DNA of 64,000 nt from Ganoderma boninense (taxonomy: Eukaryota > Basidiomycota > Agaricomycetes > Polyporales > Polyporaceae). Shown here piece after piece: positions 46,006-58,292 of this stretch (position 1 is the first letter of the stretch; the number at the start of each line of letters is the position of its first letter). The notes under the pieces are model-generated. The model had not been told where the DNA came from. It saw nothing but the letters and a program-made list of their open reading frames with translations, and made no database searches. Where the stretch lies: assembly GCA_002900995.3 (NCBI GenBank), contig CM035310.1, forward strand, positions 2,034,138 to 2,098,137, read 5' to 3'. Position numbers and translations under genes: made by a program.

Positions 46006-47963
46006 TCATTCGACGTCGATGCGGAAACTGGTGACTTGCGGGAGATACGCGGCGCCCGCCAGGTCGAGGACGTGCACGTCGTCGAAGACCTCGATACCGT
46101 TGAATCCGCCGAAGATGAAGACGCGACTGTCGGCGAGGCAGGCAGCGTGGTATCCACGCGTAGAAGGTGGTCGGCCAGCGATTTGGCGGGGCTCGTATTG
46201 TAATGACACTGGGAAGCCGCAAGTCAGCGGTGTCATTGGTTGAAATGAGAGTAAAGTAAGGAGCAGGGACGGGACGGACTTACCGAGGTTGAAAAGTAGA
46301 AGATCGGTCATGTATGACCCGCCATCGTGGCCGCCAAAGATGAAGAGATATGACCCGACTTGCGTCGCCGTGTGCGATAGTCGCTTATGGTTCTCACCGA
46401 GCTTGACAAGGCTCCACAGCAGAGTGTCTACCCCGTGCAAGAGGGAAGCGTCGGTGAGAACCCCGCCTTGCTGATACATAAGATTTTGTCACGTACCGAG
46501 GTTGAGACACCAGATATCCGAGAAGCACTCCCTGCCGTCGCTCCCGCCTACGACGACCATAACATTCCCAATCAAGTTGGCCGTGTGGTATCCTCGCGAG
46601 GTAGGCTTCTTGCCCCGCGTTTCGACATGTTCCCAACGCATACGCTCCGCCGGCCCACTGACATCGAGTGTCCACACGTCGTTCAATGCCGTACTTCCAT
46701 TCCCGCCGCCGAAAATCCAGAGTTTGCCCTTGTACAGCACGGACGTGTGCGCTCGACGCGGTGGCGGAATCACTGAACCCTCGGGGAACGTAGGATGTAT
46801 CCAGCGGCGCATTGTGGTGTCGAGGATGTAGACCTCGTTGTAATACATGGGGCCCTCGCCGCCGCCGAAGACGATGAGCTTGCGATCGACGAGGGTGGCG
46901 GTGTGTGCGCGGCAAGGTGGTGGGAGGTCGCCGACGACTTCGGGGTGGGTCCATTGCATCGTTTCTGTAACCCATGTGTGAGCTCGCCGGAGCATGTAGC
47001 GCGAGAATAGAGTGCATGGATCCGTGTTCCTCAGAAAGCCAGTCGCCCCATTGGCGCACGTAGTGTATAAATCCGGTCGTAAGACCACCAATGGCTGAGG
47101 ATTTCGCCATAACACCGAGTCTCACCAAATGCAGACCCGCTGCTGGATATCTGTACACGGCACACTGGACTGGCTACGATTACTCGGACGCCTAAAGAGT
47201 CTGCCAGAAATGGCCCCACTGCGAAAACACGGATGTCACGCTCAATGAGAAGGAATAACGCACCAGTATTGAAGCAAAACACATCCTTCCAGCATGACTT
47301 CTCATCACACCCGCCGAACAACCACGCGATGCTGTCAATTAGCGTCACGCTGTGCGCCCGCATTCCATGCAACGGCATCGCGCCATACACCGGCGCCCGA
47401 CTCCAGTGCATGAGCGTCGCCGGCGTGAGCTCGACGTCCTTCGCGTGCGGCAGGTGGGGCGTATTGCGTATCCGGTGTGTCGGCGGCGGCTGGTGCGCCT
47501 TGCCTCCTTTCCGCTCCGTCCGCTCGCTGCCCTCCCTGTCCCTGTCCCGTTCCCGCCTCTCTCGTTTCTCCTCCTTGCCCTCCCTGTCCCTGTCCCTGTC
47601 GCCGTCCTTCTCCTTGAGCGTCGCCGGGGAGGCCGATCTCTGATTCCTGGGCGTCGCCATCCCGGTCAGCGCATCTCCGCTCGCCGATCGAGTCTGCCCC
47701 AATCTCGCCGTGGGGCCCGATGGCGTCCGCTGGCTCGCCGCCGAGGGCGTCCTCGCGGGGGTGCTTCCGCCTGCGCGGTCGCTCGAGAGCGAGGCCGTGC
47801 TCGCTGCGGGCTTGAAGGTCGTCGCGGAGCCGGTGACGGCGTGGTGGAAATAGGGCGAGCGTGCGCTCGGGGTCAAGGGCTGGTCCTCAGGGACGTCGGT
47901 GAGGGTGCCCATGCGGGGCGAGTCGATGGTGGCGGCTCGGGGCTGGTCTAGGGGCATGGGCAT
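46006..47963 (-). CDS. Kelch-repeat protein
   Basis: The first exon, 47264-47963, starts MPMPLDQPRAATIDSP. It holds a Ser/Thr/Pro-rich region, then an Arg/Asp/Glu-rich coiled stretch (DRDRDREGKEEKRERRERD), then the first blade (LHGMRAHSVTLIDS, AWLFGGCDEKSCWKDVFCFN). A 300-base intron follows to 46964. Later exons carry more blades: PPPCRAHTATLVDRKLIVFG, PPPRRAHTSVLYKGKLWIFG, SRGYHTANLIGNVMVVVGG, RLSHTATQVGSYLFIFGG and TRGYHAACLADSRVFIFGG. Five to six Kelch blades suggest a beta-propeller used for protein binding. The unordered N-terminus and blade text resemble fungal Kelch proteins related to Tea1 or Ras-pathway Kelch proteins; I cannot choose between them. There is no signal peptide, so it is likely cytosolic. 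The stop is at 46006. Confidence 0.9.
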
Positions 47964-48798
47964 GTGTCGTCGATGGGGCGGATGGCGAGGCAGATGAGGA
48001 GTGAAGACGGCGAGGAGGGACACAGGGAGCTTCGGGCACAGGACGAAGACAACGACTGGCGCTTGCTCCCTTGCCTTGGAACGTGTGCCTGTGGGGTGGC
48101 CGGGAGCGCGCGCCGGACAGGCCGGTGAGTGTGGCAAGAACGAGTGAGAGGTCTCAGCGGATGGGTTTAAAGCCCTCCTTACTTTCGTGGGATGGGACGA
48201 TAGCATCGATGTCGATGAGGTCGAGGATGACATCGTGTGCTGCGCATGGTCCTCGGGACCCTTCTCGAAGGCTAAATTGAATATCCGCTAACAAAAACAA
48301 AAAGCGCAGCCTCAGCAAGGCTCGCTACGTAACACTTTCACCAAGCATCCGAGTCGACTCTGACAACGTATCCGGTACCTATATGTGCCTCAGGTCGATG
48401 AAGGTTGTGCTATGCCAGGTCATCTTTCGGACGGATGTAAGAGTTTGGATGTCATCATTGCGATGGCCGTAGGAATATGCAGTGAAAGATTCTGCCAAGC
48501 ATGTCATGGCCCGAACAGAGAGGCATGACGACGGTAGCAACTGCATCCATTCCTGGCGAGGAGAGGCGGAACATTGAGGGCACTTTGTGATAGAAGCAGT
48601 GAACCGCGAGATCAACACCGCAGCGACGGACACTGTATTGTGCTCTGAGTGGCGTTCGAGGCTGTCGTTGTGGGGGAACTGCTTCCAGGGACGCACGTTG
48701 AACCTCGGAATGTAGACTGTATATGTGACATTAGAGGATAGCAGAACATCATCGTAAGCGACTCGAAAGCGAACAAGCAATCTCATACCAACCCCTGG
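47964..48798. other. Kelch gene 5' region
   Basis: 835 bases holding the Kelch gene promoter. A minus-strand frame at 48379-48786 (135 codons) is open but has no motif, and its end lies just upstream of the Kelch leader; I do not call it. Confidence 0.4.
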
Positions 48799-50116
48799 TC
48801 ATGATACTGGCACTGACGTCGCAACTGCATCCTCCAGCCGTAATGCCTGCATCTCCTCCACAGCACACTCACTTTCCACTTGGCCGGTGACCGTATGTTC
48901 ATCCTTCACTGCTATCCTGTCTCCAACCGACTTCGCTCCCACCCCCATCTCCTCGTCGCCCTCGTTCGCCGTCTCATCCGAGTCAAACTCCAGGTCCGGG
49001 AAGAACAGCTGACCCAGTCCCAGGTCGTGGCATCGCGTCATCTTCAGGAGCATCCCCAGGCCCATGTCGTTTGCTCGCTGCCCGGGGCCGTCGAGCAGGT
49101 CCCACGTCGCGTCATCCAGCTCTTCCGCCGTGCGGCCCCATGTTGACCGGATCGCTCCAGGGTGGTTGTACGACGCGAGGATGAAACATACGGGCGAACC
49201 TAAGCATACATGCAGGGTGAGTAACCGACACGGGGGAGAGGAGAGACGTCACAGTTCGCTTGATTAAGCTAGAAGAGAGTGAGGGAACCCGCACGAAAGA
49301 TGTGGGTACTTACATAGACCACTCAGTTCCTGTTCTTTTGCGAGGAACGGAGAGGGAGGGGCGTCTTGAGCACCTCCTTCGTCCTCGTTTGCGAGGTGAT
49401 TAGGGAGTAAGTCGCCAAGCCGGTATAACCTCTGGCAAGCGGGGCATATCCTCGCTGTAGCTCGGCTCTTGTTGTACCACAGAATCTACGCTTCGAGTTG
49501 TAGACATGAACGAAGATGAGAAACTATTTCGACGCACCATTGCAGTTTCCTCCGGCAATACAGTGCACAACATCTGGAGGATGGCCTCGTCTGCAAATTC
49601 TCCGCACAACGGATCATCCAGGGAGGGAGGAGATGCGAGCCTTGATTCCAAGAACGCTCGCACGTCCTTAACACGGGGACCGCTGCCAGGGTCGTATATG
49701 AAGGGCGGCTTGAGCAGTGAGGAGGGTATGGATGGAGCGCCAGCGGGTTCTTCAGGGTAAGGAGAACAGGCAGGGTATGCGGAGGATTGAATTTCAGGGT
49801 ACACGGCGAGTTCTGGGGTATATAAAAGGTGTTCCTGTGCCTCATGGTTGTAGTCGTGCCTGTGGTGCAGAAGGGCAGGCTCATGAGTCGTGTCAGTTGA
49901 TATATGAGGTGGAGTGGCCGGTGGTGGTGTCGAGCTCAGGGCATGGTTGTCGTGGAGGGATGGCTGAGAGGAATTACTTGGGGGAGTGACCTGGGCACTG
50001 GTGGGATCATCTTGGACTTGTTCGACGGGTTCAGGTGGGGGCGACGGTGCTTTCTTCGCTGGGGCCTTCTTGTTCTGGACCGACTTCTTCTTCTTCTGGT
50101 TGCGGGGGCCGGGCAT
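48799..50116 (-). CDS. Conserved fungal protein with possible zinc site
   Basis: Starts MPGPRNQKKKKSVQNKKAP at 50116, a basic N-terminus that could be a nuclear signal. A long Pro/Ser/Thr/His-rich unordered part follows up to about residue 120. The ordered part reads PPFIYDPGSGPRVKDVRAF, DDPLCGEFADEAILQMLCTV, ILWYNKSRATARICPACQRL, and after a second intron LSGLCSPVCFILASYNHPG, STWGRTAEELDDATWDLLDG and ATSVPVS near the end. The CPAC pair and the later CSPVC pair could bind one zinc ion. I do not recognise the family by name. Two GT-AG introns support the model: one before ILWYNK near 49486-49540 and one near 49200-49310. Confidence 0.75.
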
Positions 50117-51630
50117 CGTGTAGTGTCGTCGAACTAAGGAGTGGGTCGTGAATATGTCGTGGTTGTCGTTGGAGACGTCGAAGGGCGAGCGCCCGGCGTT
50201 GGCGACGCGGTGTGCCAGGGCGCGTGGGACTCGGCTCCCGACGCGTCGGTCACTGTCACAGTCGCGATCGGTCACCCACGCTGACGACGACGAGCGCATA
50301 CAGGCGCATGCGGGCGTGCGCCACGGCCGACTCCCTCTTTTGCGTTTTGTCCATAGCCTCCTGCATCATCGTCGTGACAGCTGGTCATTGTGTAATCCTC
50401 GAGACCTCGGTGAATGCCAAGTTCTTCCATTTCCCTCTCCCTCGAGCTCAGCAAGGCCGCCGAGTCGACGCGCTGTACGCACCCTTGAGGAACCTTCGCC
50501 ATTCGGGCCATTCCAACCTGGCCTCGCAAAGCCGTTGTTTACCACGAGCATCATGAACCTTGAAAGCATCGTCGATGGTGAGTGTCGCGCTCAGGGGGAC
50601 TGACCTCGTGCGAGCCTCTCACCTATCGATAATTTATCGTAGAAAGTGTCCCCGTGTGGATTCCAAGGAATCCATAAAGGGGTGGGCTTTGCACCTGTCG
50701 AAGGTCCGTTCCATGAGAAGGCTTGGTAGACCGGGCTCGCGCGTCGTCCGGAGGCGGACCTCTCTCTTCGACCAAGGCGAGGAAGTTCTGGTGGAGGGAC
50801 ATGCATTGTGCATAGCGTGAGTACATTCCGTCTTCACGCATACAGTCTGAGGCCCTTGTACGCGCCTCAATTCATCCTCATTCATTTCTGTCTAGGTGCG
50901 AGCTACCCGATGAGCCCGTTTACGAGACTTGACGCGTCTTATGTCCGGGGGCATCTACAGTCTACTGCGGAGGTACCCTGCATAGGTACAAGACGCACCC
51001 TGCTTCGGTACGTGCTTAACCTGCAGTGCAGAGTTGGTTTTGTGCCCAGCCTGTCGGAAGAGGCGAACTTGCTCAAACCGCCGATCCTGTCAAGAGCCGC
51101 TCGCGGCCGAAGCTCATTTCATTCACCTTGGACTTTCACATGCGTCGCATACGAACTGAGACTGAACTCGGCGATATGCCGGTATGAACATACAGTAGCG
51201 AGTGACCCGTTGTCTGTAGTTTTTCCATCCCGCACAAGTTGGTAACTGGATCGACCTCTCGTGATGCTCATATTCACCTCTCATTCCACTTATGAAATAT
51301 TCGTCTTGCAGACCACTACAGCCTTACGCAGCGGAGGTCTCACGCATGTGGGAAGCCGCGGCACCCGCGTGCCCATTGCCTCACCTTCTGTTGATACACC
51401 TCCTCCAGAACTCCAGAATCCAGGTTCGAGTCACCTGCTCAGGCACGAACATGACAGGAATACAATCGCGAACCCCGGGAACCGAGGTGACTTTCAAATT
51501 CGCAAGTTGACGCGCCAACACCAAGATCATAAAACCTGGATGCCTGCGTCGATGTCAACCTTCCCCACCTGTCGAGAACACCACAATCCTTTGCAACACG
51601 CTCCCTTTGTCGATCGCCCCTCGCTCCACG
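50117..51630. other. Upstream region of H
   Basis: 1.5 kb. The left part is the promoter of the gene before it. Around 50500-50900 frames on both strands are open and a small CT-rich leader precedes an ATG at 50552, but no family is recognised. The minus-strand text RYAQCMSLHQNFLALVEERG at about 50820 is protein-like and could be a small unassigned gene; support is weak. Confidence 0.4.
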
Positions 51631-52407
51631 ATGACCGCTAGGTTTTTGGCAGGTTTTGTTGCCTTGTCATTCCTGGGCATTTCTTGTACGTCTCTCAACT
51701 CAGCGTCGATGGGTTAATTGTTGAGGATGTTGCCGACGGCCCTTTAGTTGTCTCAGCGAATCCTGTCTCCCTTTTCCTTCCCGGCGCCGAGGGCGACGAG
51801 CCCTTCACTGCAGATCTCCTCGGGACCGATTCCACTGGACACACCACCTGGCGCATCGGTATTGGTAGCGCTAGCGGTTCGTTCACTGCTACGGACGGTG
51901 CAGGAGCTTATCCCTCAAGTATGTTTACTCTGTCGCCCTCTAGATGCGAGCGATTTCTCATCCGCTACGTGGACAGTACAGCTCGTCGAGGGGTCATCCG
52001 ACATCCACATCATCCAGGCGCTCCCGACCAGCGGGGCAGTCGGTCCCGACATTTTCAGCCAGGCGGTGCAAGACTGCGTATACAGTACCGCCGCTGGGAC
52101 ACAAGCAGGGTCGGCGGTCTGCACGATACGCCTCGAAGCGGCCGCCGAGACGACCACGATGGTCCAAACACTCTCAGGCAATGTGGTTGAGGTCCAGGTC
52201 GCGGCGACGGTTACCGGAGGTGCGGGTACTGCGACGCAGACAGCGTCGGGGGCCACTGCTGGCACTGGCACATCTTCGTCCGGGACCGCTGCTGCCACGC
52301 AGACGCAGACGGGCAATGGAAACGGAGCGGGGAAGATGACTTCCGTGGCTGTCCCGGCTCTTGTTCTCGTCAGTCTGGTGAATGCCTTCAAGTTGCTTTT
52401 GTGCTAG
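51631..52407 (+). CDS. LVEGSTD-H: divergent small secreted GPI-type protein
   Basis: First of the plus-strand row. Exon 1 encodes the signal peptide MTARFLAGFVALSFLGIS. Exon 2 carries VSANPVSLFLPGAEGDE, LLGTDSTGHTTWRIGIG and SGSFTATDGAG. Exon 3 starts DASDFSSATWTVQLVEGSSD with LVEGSTD altered to LVEGSSD. The Cys pair lies in DCVYSTAAG and AVCTIRLEAA. A long Thr/Ala/Gly stalk ends in TGNGNGAGKMTSV and a hydrophobic tail, a fair GPI signal. All exons keep frame with GT-AG borders. It fits neither subfamily I nor II well and may be the oldest branch. Function unknown. Confidence 0.8.
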
Positions 52408-53614
52408 AGGAACAGTCACGTCCCCGTGTAGGACCCCGAGAGGCGTTTCGTTATGTTATAAGTTTACAGCCCAAGGCTTCTGGCTACCTCCACGCCAGAG
52501 ACTGTGCAGAGCGTTTGTTTAGCGATTCAAAGTCCTTGCCATGGCAGGTTTTCGTAATCGATCGCGGCCGGTTCCACCTGACGGCGACCCTACGTCTAAA
52601 GCTTCATCCTAACGCCCCTCCTTCGCCCACGGCGCCTGCGCGCTTGCAGCGGATGCTTCTTGACTTCACGTTCCGCCTCTTCTGGAGTACTTGACTAGCG
52701 TTTTACTTGACTTATAGCAAAAGCTCTCGTCAACGGAACTCTCTCTCGCCGTGCGCTCAAATCAACCCAGGGTTTTGAGGTGACCGGTTGATTCAACGTT
52801 CGCGGTATCGTCATCTGACATCTCCCTCTCCTACGGCGCAGTCCCGCCGGCGTGGCCACCACTGACTTCTGCGGGCCGGACTTCAAATTTCCTCGCTGCG
52901 GTATTCGTGTATTCGCCTTGATTCCCCCATGTTCAGGCTGGCGGTATATAATTTTGAAACCACCTGACCAACTCTGCTGAATGTGATGCTGCGGGACATG
53001 CAAACATCGTGGAGGATTTCGTCGAAACTCGGTGAACATGAATGTAGTGATTACATTGCGTTGTATTGAAGTGTTTGTGAGTCTCAGTCTAGGTCATTCG
53101 AGAGTTCCCTAACGTCGGCAATAGATAGAGGCTGCGTAGAGGTATGGGTAGACCCATGAGATGAATCATCCATGCGTTCCTTGCGCGCCGCTCTGGTGAA
53201 GAACGATATCGCCTCGGCGTTCAACCTCTTCCAGACTTCAAATTTCCGCTTGTGTTGAACCTGATTGGCTTGCTGAAGATATAAATCTTTTCCTGCATCC
53301 ACTGATGTTTGATATTGTAGTTGTGGGGTTCGAAGGTTGACAGGCGGACCCGAGGTAAGGTCGAAGTTTCAGACACCCTGTTCCTCTCCGCCCTGTAACG
53401 GTAGTTGTCATCGCTTACGAATGAAGTAGCTTCAGGTCGACCCACTGACCTCCTTGCGGCCCGGTGAGAACAGATGCATTTCGTGAGGTGCGCAGCACCG
53501 TCAATGCGTATATAGCGGCGCAACGGGAAGCGGGAGAGTTCAGCAGCTTTCGTTCGCCTGTCCTTCTTCCCTTCTTCCAGCTATTGACAGCATTCGTCGT
53601 TTTTATTCGACAGC
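52408..53614. other. Intergenic, H to I
   Basis: 1.2 kb with no supported gene. The right end holds the I promoter, with TATATAGC at 53509-53516 and a pyrimidine-rich leader that resembles the one before M. Confidence 0.45.
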
Positions 53615-54310
53615 ATGATCATCAAGCCCTCCTCTATCCTTGTGCTTCTCTCCTCCCTGACCTATCATTGTACGTCTCCTCCGTTATTTCTGCTGCGCGC
53701 CTTCAGATCCATGACTGACGCCGAACACAGACGTTTCTGGCGCGATCGTATCGCTGCCGGTGCTCGATGCCAACCCTGAACAGGCCCTCACTGGGCAGTT
53801 TCTGGGCACAGATGATCAAGGTCACACGTCCTGGTCGATCGGCCCGGGCAGTCCCAGTGATTCATTCACCGACACAGCCTTCCCTGCTGGTACGTCCGAG
53901 TCGCATATAACCTCCAGTACTGTTCACTCTCTAAGCTGACTGGTGGTGCGACAGTAACGCTCGTCGCAGGGGACACAGACGCACAAGAATTCGGAGTCAT
54001 CCAAACCGAATTCGGCGGCGCTACCCTGTCCGTCACGGCCTCGGAGAGCTGCGCCTTCGCAACTCCTACGGACGACGGCGTGTACTCTGGCATCTGCTCC
54101 GGAGTAGGCGAGGTGATAGGTTTCGCCGGTGGTGCGACGACGACGAGCACCGTCACGACCACATACACCACGATGGCGACTCTGGTTCCCGTCCAGCTGC
54201 CAGACAGTGGCGAGTCTGGCTCCATTCCGAACGGTGCGAAGAAGGGAGACGTTAGTTGGGTTATCGCAGGGCCTGCGAGTCTCCTTGTCGTCATCGCGGC
54301 GTTCATGTAA
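53615..54310 (+). CDS. LVEGSTD-I: small secreted GPI-type protein
   Basis: Subfamily II, related to E and M. Exon 1 encodes MIIKPSSILVLLSSLTYH, a signal peptide. Exon 2 reads VSGAIVSLPVLDANPEQ, FLGTDDQGHTSWSIGPG and SDSFTDTA. Exon 3 opens VTLVAGDTDAQEF, with LVEGSTD altered to LVAGDTD. It holds SCAFATPTDDG and SGICSGVGE with the Cys pair, TLVPVQLPDSGESGS, NGAKKGDVSWVIAG and a hydrophobic end. The frame is intact. Its leader before the ATG shares pyrimidine-rich text with M. Confidence 0.83.
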
Positions 54311-56139
54311 CGAGGTGACAGGAGACGGGCAGCCATACGTGGACAGGTATCAATAGCACGGCAGGAGCAGCGGTCCAGCGACATGATCACGACACGGCCC
54401 CGCAACAATGTGTTACTATTGTATATTTTAGTTTCTAGCTCTATGAACTCAGATGGAATGGGTTGCATGTTCAAGGTTTCTTGGAAATATATAGTGTGTA
54501 CTCGTAGACTCTAGCTCTGTCCCAAGGTGGTCTCCGGGGTCCGGGCGTGGATCTGCGTCCCGGGCGCTCCGGCTCCTCCACTGCCAGCATGGCTCCGACT
54601 CCGTTCCCTTTTTCAGTTCCTACCGCCTAACCTCAGGCCTCAGTCCCTCCATTCCTCCGCACAAGCAACCAAGAGCTTGCTATAATGTGCTAAGACTACT
54701 CCAGATATCTGTATAGATCGCCTCCCGTCATAAACATGGCGCGGATCTGTCGGACGGCGGCCACCATCAAGTTGGTCCATGTTGACGGTGACGGTCTGGC
54801 ATCGTCATATTGAAGACGAGGCTCTCCATGAAGCCTCTAGTTCGCATTTCTGTTAGCCTTTCATGGTTTCTGCTTTCTAAAGGTGCTTGCTGATTGCTCG
54901 ATTTTAGACCTCCCCTTCCAACTTTGCTGAGCACTACTCGTCGCCCGGTGCTCCGCCCCATCAATTGTCGCTTGGAGCTCGTGTTGGGCGTTGTCGGCAT
55001 TCTCGAAACGTACTTTAAGCGCGAAGTATTTATTTGTGCTCTTTTGATGGGACTAACAGTGGGCATCTGCCCCCGTCTGCGCAGTGCACTCAAGCACCTC
55101 CTACAATGTTGTGAATGTTTCCCGCGGACGCACGGATCGCCGTAGCACTGGCAGGCTCGCACGACGCACCAAGCACTTCAGCGTCCCGCACTTGATGCCG
55201 CTGAATGTTCACACTGAGGCGTGTGCAACCGTCTCTGGCACGCCAGCCAAGAGATGTTGCAAGTTCATCGCTTCCGCGACGCAAAGCTCGTATCTGGGAC
55301 CGGACGCACGCGGGAGCAATGCTTAAAACCGTCAAGAGAGAGATTCGACTCGGTTTTCGAATCCCAGGGACTTTCTTTATCGGACTCTGGCCGGCATTTG
55401 GCCTGCCGAATGTATGACTTCGAGTGCCGCCCTGTAGGTTGTTCCGGAACTGGTCGAGCGTGCGTTCATCCACATACGACTAGTTGCATGGTGCTGACCG
55501 TCATTCCCTGTAGACTCGAGCGGAATATGGCCCATGACCAGTTGTGCTGCCCTCCTCTCAAAGGTTTGAAGCGCTAGTACATACCGGCGTCCATCCATTG
55601 TTGCCTCCTCCTTGAAGAGTGAAGCTGTACAACGCCATTCATAACTGCGCCGTTTACGGCACTGTTATTGCATCCATGTTTGGCATATGGAGAGACTGAT
55701 AGACCGTCTAAGCCTTCGCAACTCGGCCACCGTGTCCGCCAATTGATCCTGGAAAGGTGACGTATCTGTATCATATTTGAAGACAGATATTTTCTTCTAA
55801 CCATTCTCCGGATGAGTAGGACAAAGATCAGTGGAATGCGGCCCCTCGACCACTGACCATGTAATGATGGCTCAACGCCTTTCTTCCACCGCACGGATGC
55901 AATATCTGTCAGATTTTGATGTCCTGGACATGGGAGTCTCTTAGTTACACGGTCACCGCTGCACCTCTGCCTCACGGACTGCTTCCGTCTGCCTTCCTCG
56001 CGATGCATAAATATTAAGTCTCATGAACTAGGAGACCTGACTTCCTTCTCGTCGTCCACCTAGAGGGTGAACCTTTATCCTTTTCTCACTCTCACTCTCC
56101 TCTTCGACCTTCTCTTCCCGTGCCATTACTCCTACCACA
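54311..56139. other. Intergenic, I to J
   Basis: 1.8 kb without a supported gene. The J promoter lies at the right end with CATAAATATTAAG at 56006-56018 and the shared leader motif at 56051-56072. Confidence 0.45.
56051..56072 (+). promoter_or_regulatory. Shared leader motif before J
   Basis: GTCGTCCACCTAGAGGGTGA lies about 70-85 bases before the J start codon. G and K have CCACC[CT]-AGAGGGTGCA-type text at the same distance. Its conservation beyond the coding exons marks the three as one recent clade. Confidence 0.5.
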
Positions 56140-56812
56140 ATGTTCGTCAAGCCATTCGCTTCATGCGCTGTTCTGGCTGCTCTCTGCGTTCCTCGTAGGT
56201 CTCCGCTCCAATCCATCATGGTCAGCTGCCCCTCGACGCCTCGCTGACCGACAAACAGATGCCTTTGCTGCCGTGGTGTCCCTCTACATCCCGGATGATA
56301 ACGGTGTCCCATTTACGGCAGACCCTATCGGCACTGACGATAGCGGTCACACCACATGGCGCCTCGGGCTCGGTGCCGCTAGCGGGACGTTTACTGCGAC
56401 CCAGGACGCTGGTGGGCCCTCCGGTACGTTCAACCTTTACCTCTTATCCTCCTAAATCGTGTAGCAAGCACAACTGATTCTCGTCCCCCAGCCACGCTGG
56501 TCGAACAGCCCGACAGACCTCCACGTTTTCGGCGGGACTGGAGCGACGGGCGCCCGCGTGGACTGTGGTTATGCAGCCCCCACTGCGAGCGGTGGAGCTG
56601 TAGTTGCAACTTGCACTGCCGAGCTTACGGACGGATCGACAACGCTTGTCCAAGGCGCGCCACCGGCGACCCTGGTCCCAATCGCCGTCCAAGTCTCGGA
56701 TGGCAAGTCGAAGCCGAACAGCGCGGGGAGCTTGCGGATAAGCTTGGGCGGTGCAGCTTTTTCCGCATTGGCAATCCTGAGCACGGCAGGCGTGATGCTG
56801 GTGCGCATGTGA
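56140..56812 (+). pseudogene. LVEGSTD-J: near copy of G, frame-broken
   Basis: Subfamily III. Exon 1 encodes MFVKPFASCAVLAALCVP. Exon 2 reads VVSLYIPDDNGVPF, PIGTDDSGHTTWRLGLG and SGTFTATQDAGGP. Exon 3 begins at 56491 with ATLVE, then one base too many lies between 56504 and 56511, where G encodes GS of LVEGSTD. After it the frame of G resumes: TDLHVFGGTGATGARVDCGY, ATCTAELTDGS, NSAGSLRISLGG, tail LVRM. The rest is very close to G. The break may be real, making this a young pseudogene, or a base-call error. In either case G and J are a recent inverted duplicate. Confidence 0.75.
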
Positions 56813-58292
56813 TGGGCTAGTAGTGGACTCGGAGACGTACTACTAGGGGTGGCTTGCTGAAAGTTCACTGTTTTATTGAAATATTAATATTCTGATGCCC
56901 TCGCAGTGGAACGGACTGTTATCACAACGTTCTGTTGACGCAACTAGATTGCCTCTCCGACTGCTGCATACTAAGTTACTCAGCGATGAGCGGTTCCAGG
57001 CTCAAGCAGCTGCTCCGGCAATCCCGAAAACAACGGAAGGCTGTGTCGGGTAAATGAAGCGCTGACACTGCCGCACGATTCAGTGGGCGGTTGATGTGGC
57101 GCAGCTTCCTCCTCCCCACTGGTTGCTGTGTTGGGAACCCACCAGGCCCCCGTGACAATGGACACTGATTGGCCCACGCGACGACGAAGACTCCCCACAC
57201 TCGATGTTCATTGCTCTAACTAGGTACCGCGACGCTGGCAGGCCTTGTCAATGGCTGTCATCATTTCGGCGGACAGTCATGCCAGTGCCGCAGTCCGCGG
57301 AAGAGGACACGCCTCGTCTTTTCCTCTCGAAGGTCCTGTCTCTTCCCTCCATGCTATTATGTTAGATGTCGATTGATACTAGGTCTCTTTTTACAGGTCT
57401 CGCGGAGGTTCCGCACTAAGACAAACTGAACCGGTTCTGGTCCTCTCTGACTAGTACTTCCGCGATGTCGTGGGCTTTCTGCAAAGCGTCGGTGGCCGGA
57501 GTCCCGCGGATCAGACACAGGAACTCTCGGGAAACGAAATAGGTGAGCGATATTCGTCTTTAGCTTGGTTTGATTGTCCTCGGCATTACGAACGATTGCG
57601 TGGGGCATCTCAAGGATGCATCATAGATTGTCGGAGATAGTTCGTTCCCGGGAGGCACTGGGGCAGTAGGTTCACCGAACGAAGTCTAGAGTCCTCTGTT
57701 CCTGTGCGGTCTATGTTCTAAGTGGTAGACCACGGTCTTCGAATCCTGCCGTGCTTCCATGTCACTTGACATGAGAACATGTGCTCGACGTGTGACCGTG
57801 GCTGCTATGACCAGAACATGCTAACCTTGAGAAGGGTAAGGCGCCGCGAACGGAGCATTCATGCTACATCTGAGAACCTGGTGTATGCTGTATTGGCAAG
57901 CCAAATATTGTCTCCTCTTCTCCGGAAAGGTAGGATCTGTTGTCCGGTTGGAGCCCTTTATCTTGACTTGAAACCTGGGCCAGACAGCCCAGCGTTATGC
58001 TATAGCAAGATGTTAACGAAACAATGATCCATTGAACATGTTCTCAACCATTCACATGGTGGGAAATGTATCAATCGCCAACCTCTTTGCGGTGTCGGCA
58101 AGTCGTCGACCTCACACGGGGCTGTGCCTCAATCTCCCACCATCACCGGTTCGCTGCGCCATTGGGCTATATAACCATATGTTTTCATGAATGGAGACTT
58201 CACTTCACTTTCGTCCACCACCTCGAGGGTGCATATTTCTTTCCTTCAGTTCCTCCACAACTTCCTTGTCTGTTTTCTACCGTTTTGCCACG
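56813..58292. other. Intergenic, J to K
   Basis: 1.5 kb with no supported gene. About 240 bases after the J stop, text with GCGCTGACACTGCCGC matches text about 230 bases after the K stop, so the duplicated unit includes 3' flank. A TTCGAATCC string at about 57740 resembles part of a tRNA T-loop, but no full tRNA fits. K's TATATAA box is at 58168-58174. Confidence 0.45.

Noticed and set aside
51415..51445. GGTTCGAGTC resembling a tRNA B box
   Set aside because: The T-stem does not pair in the canonical register and no A box lies at the right distance upstream.
57716..57765. tRNA-like text with TTCGAATCC and AGTGGTAGA
   Set aside because: The two box-like strings are only about 15 bases apart, and no acceptor, D or anticodon arms can be folded around them.
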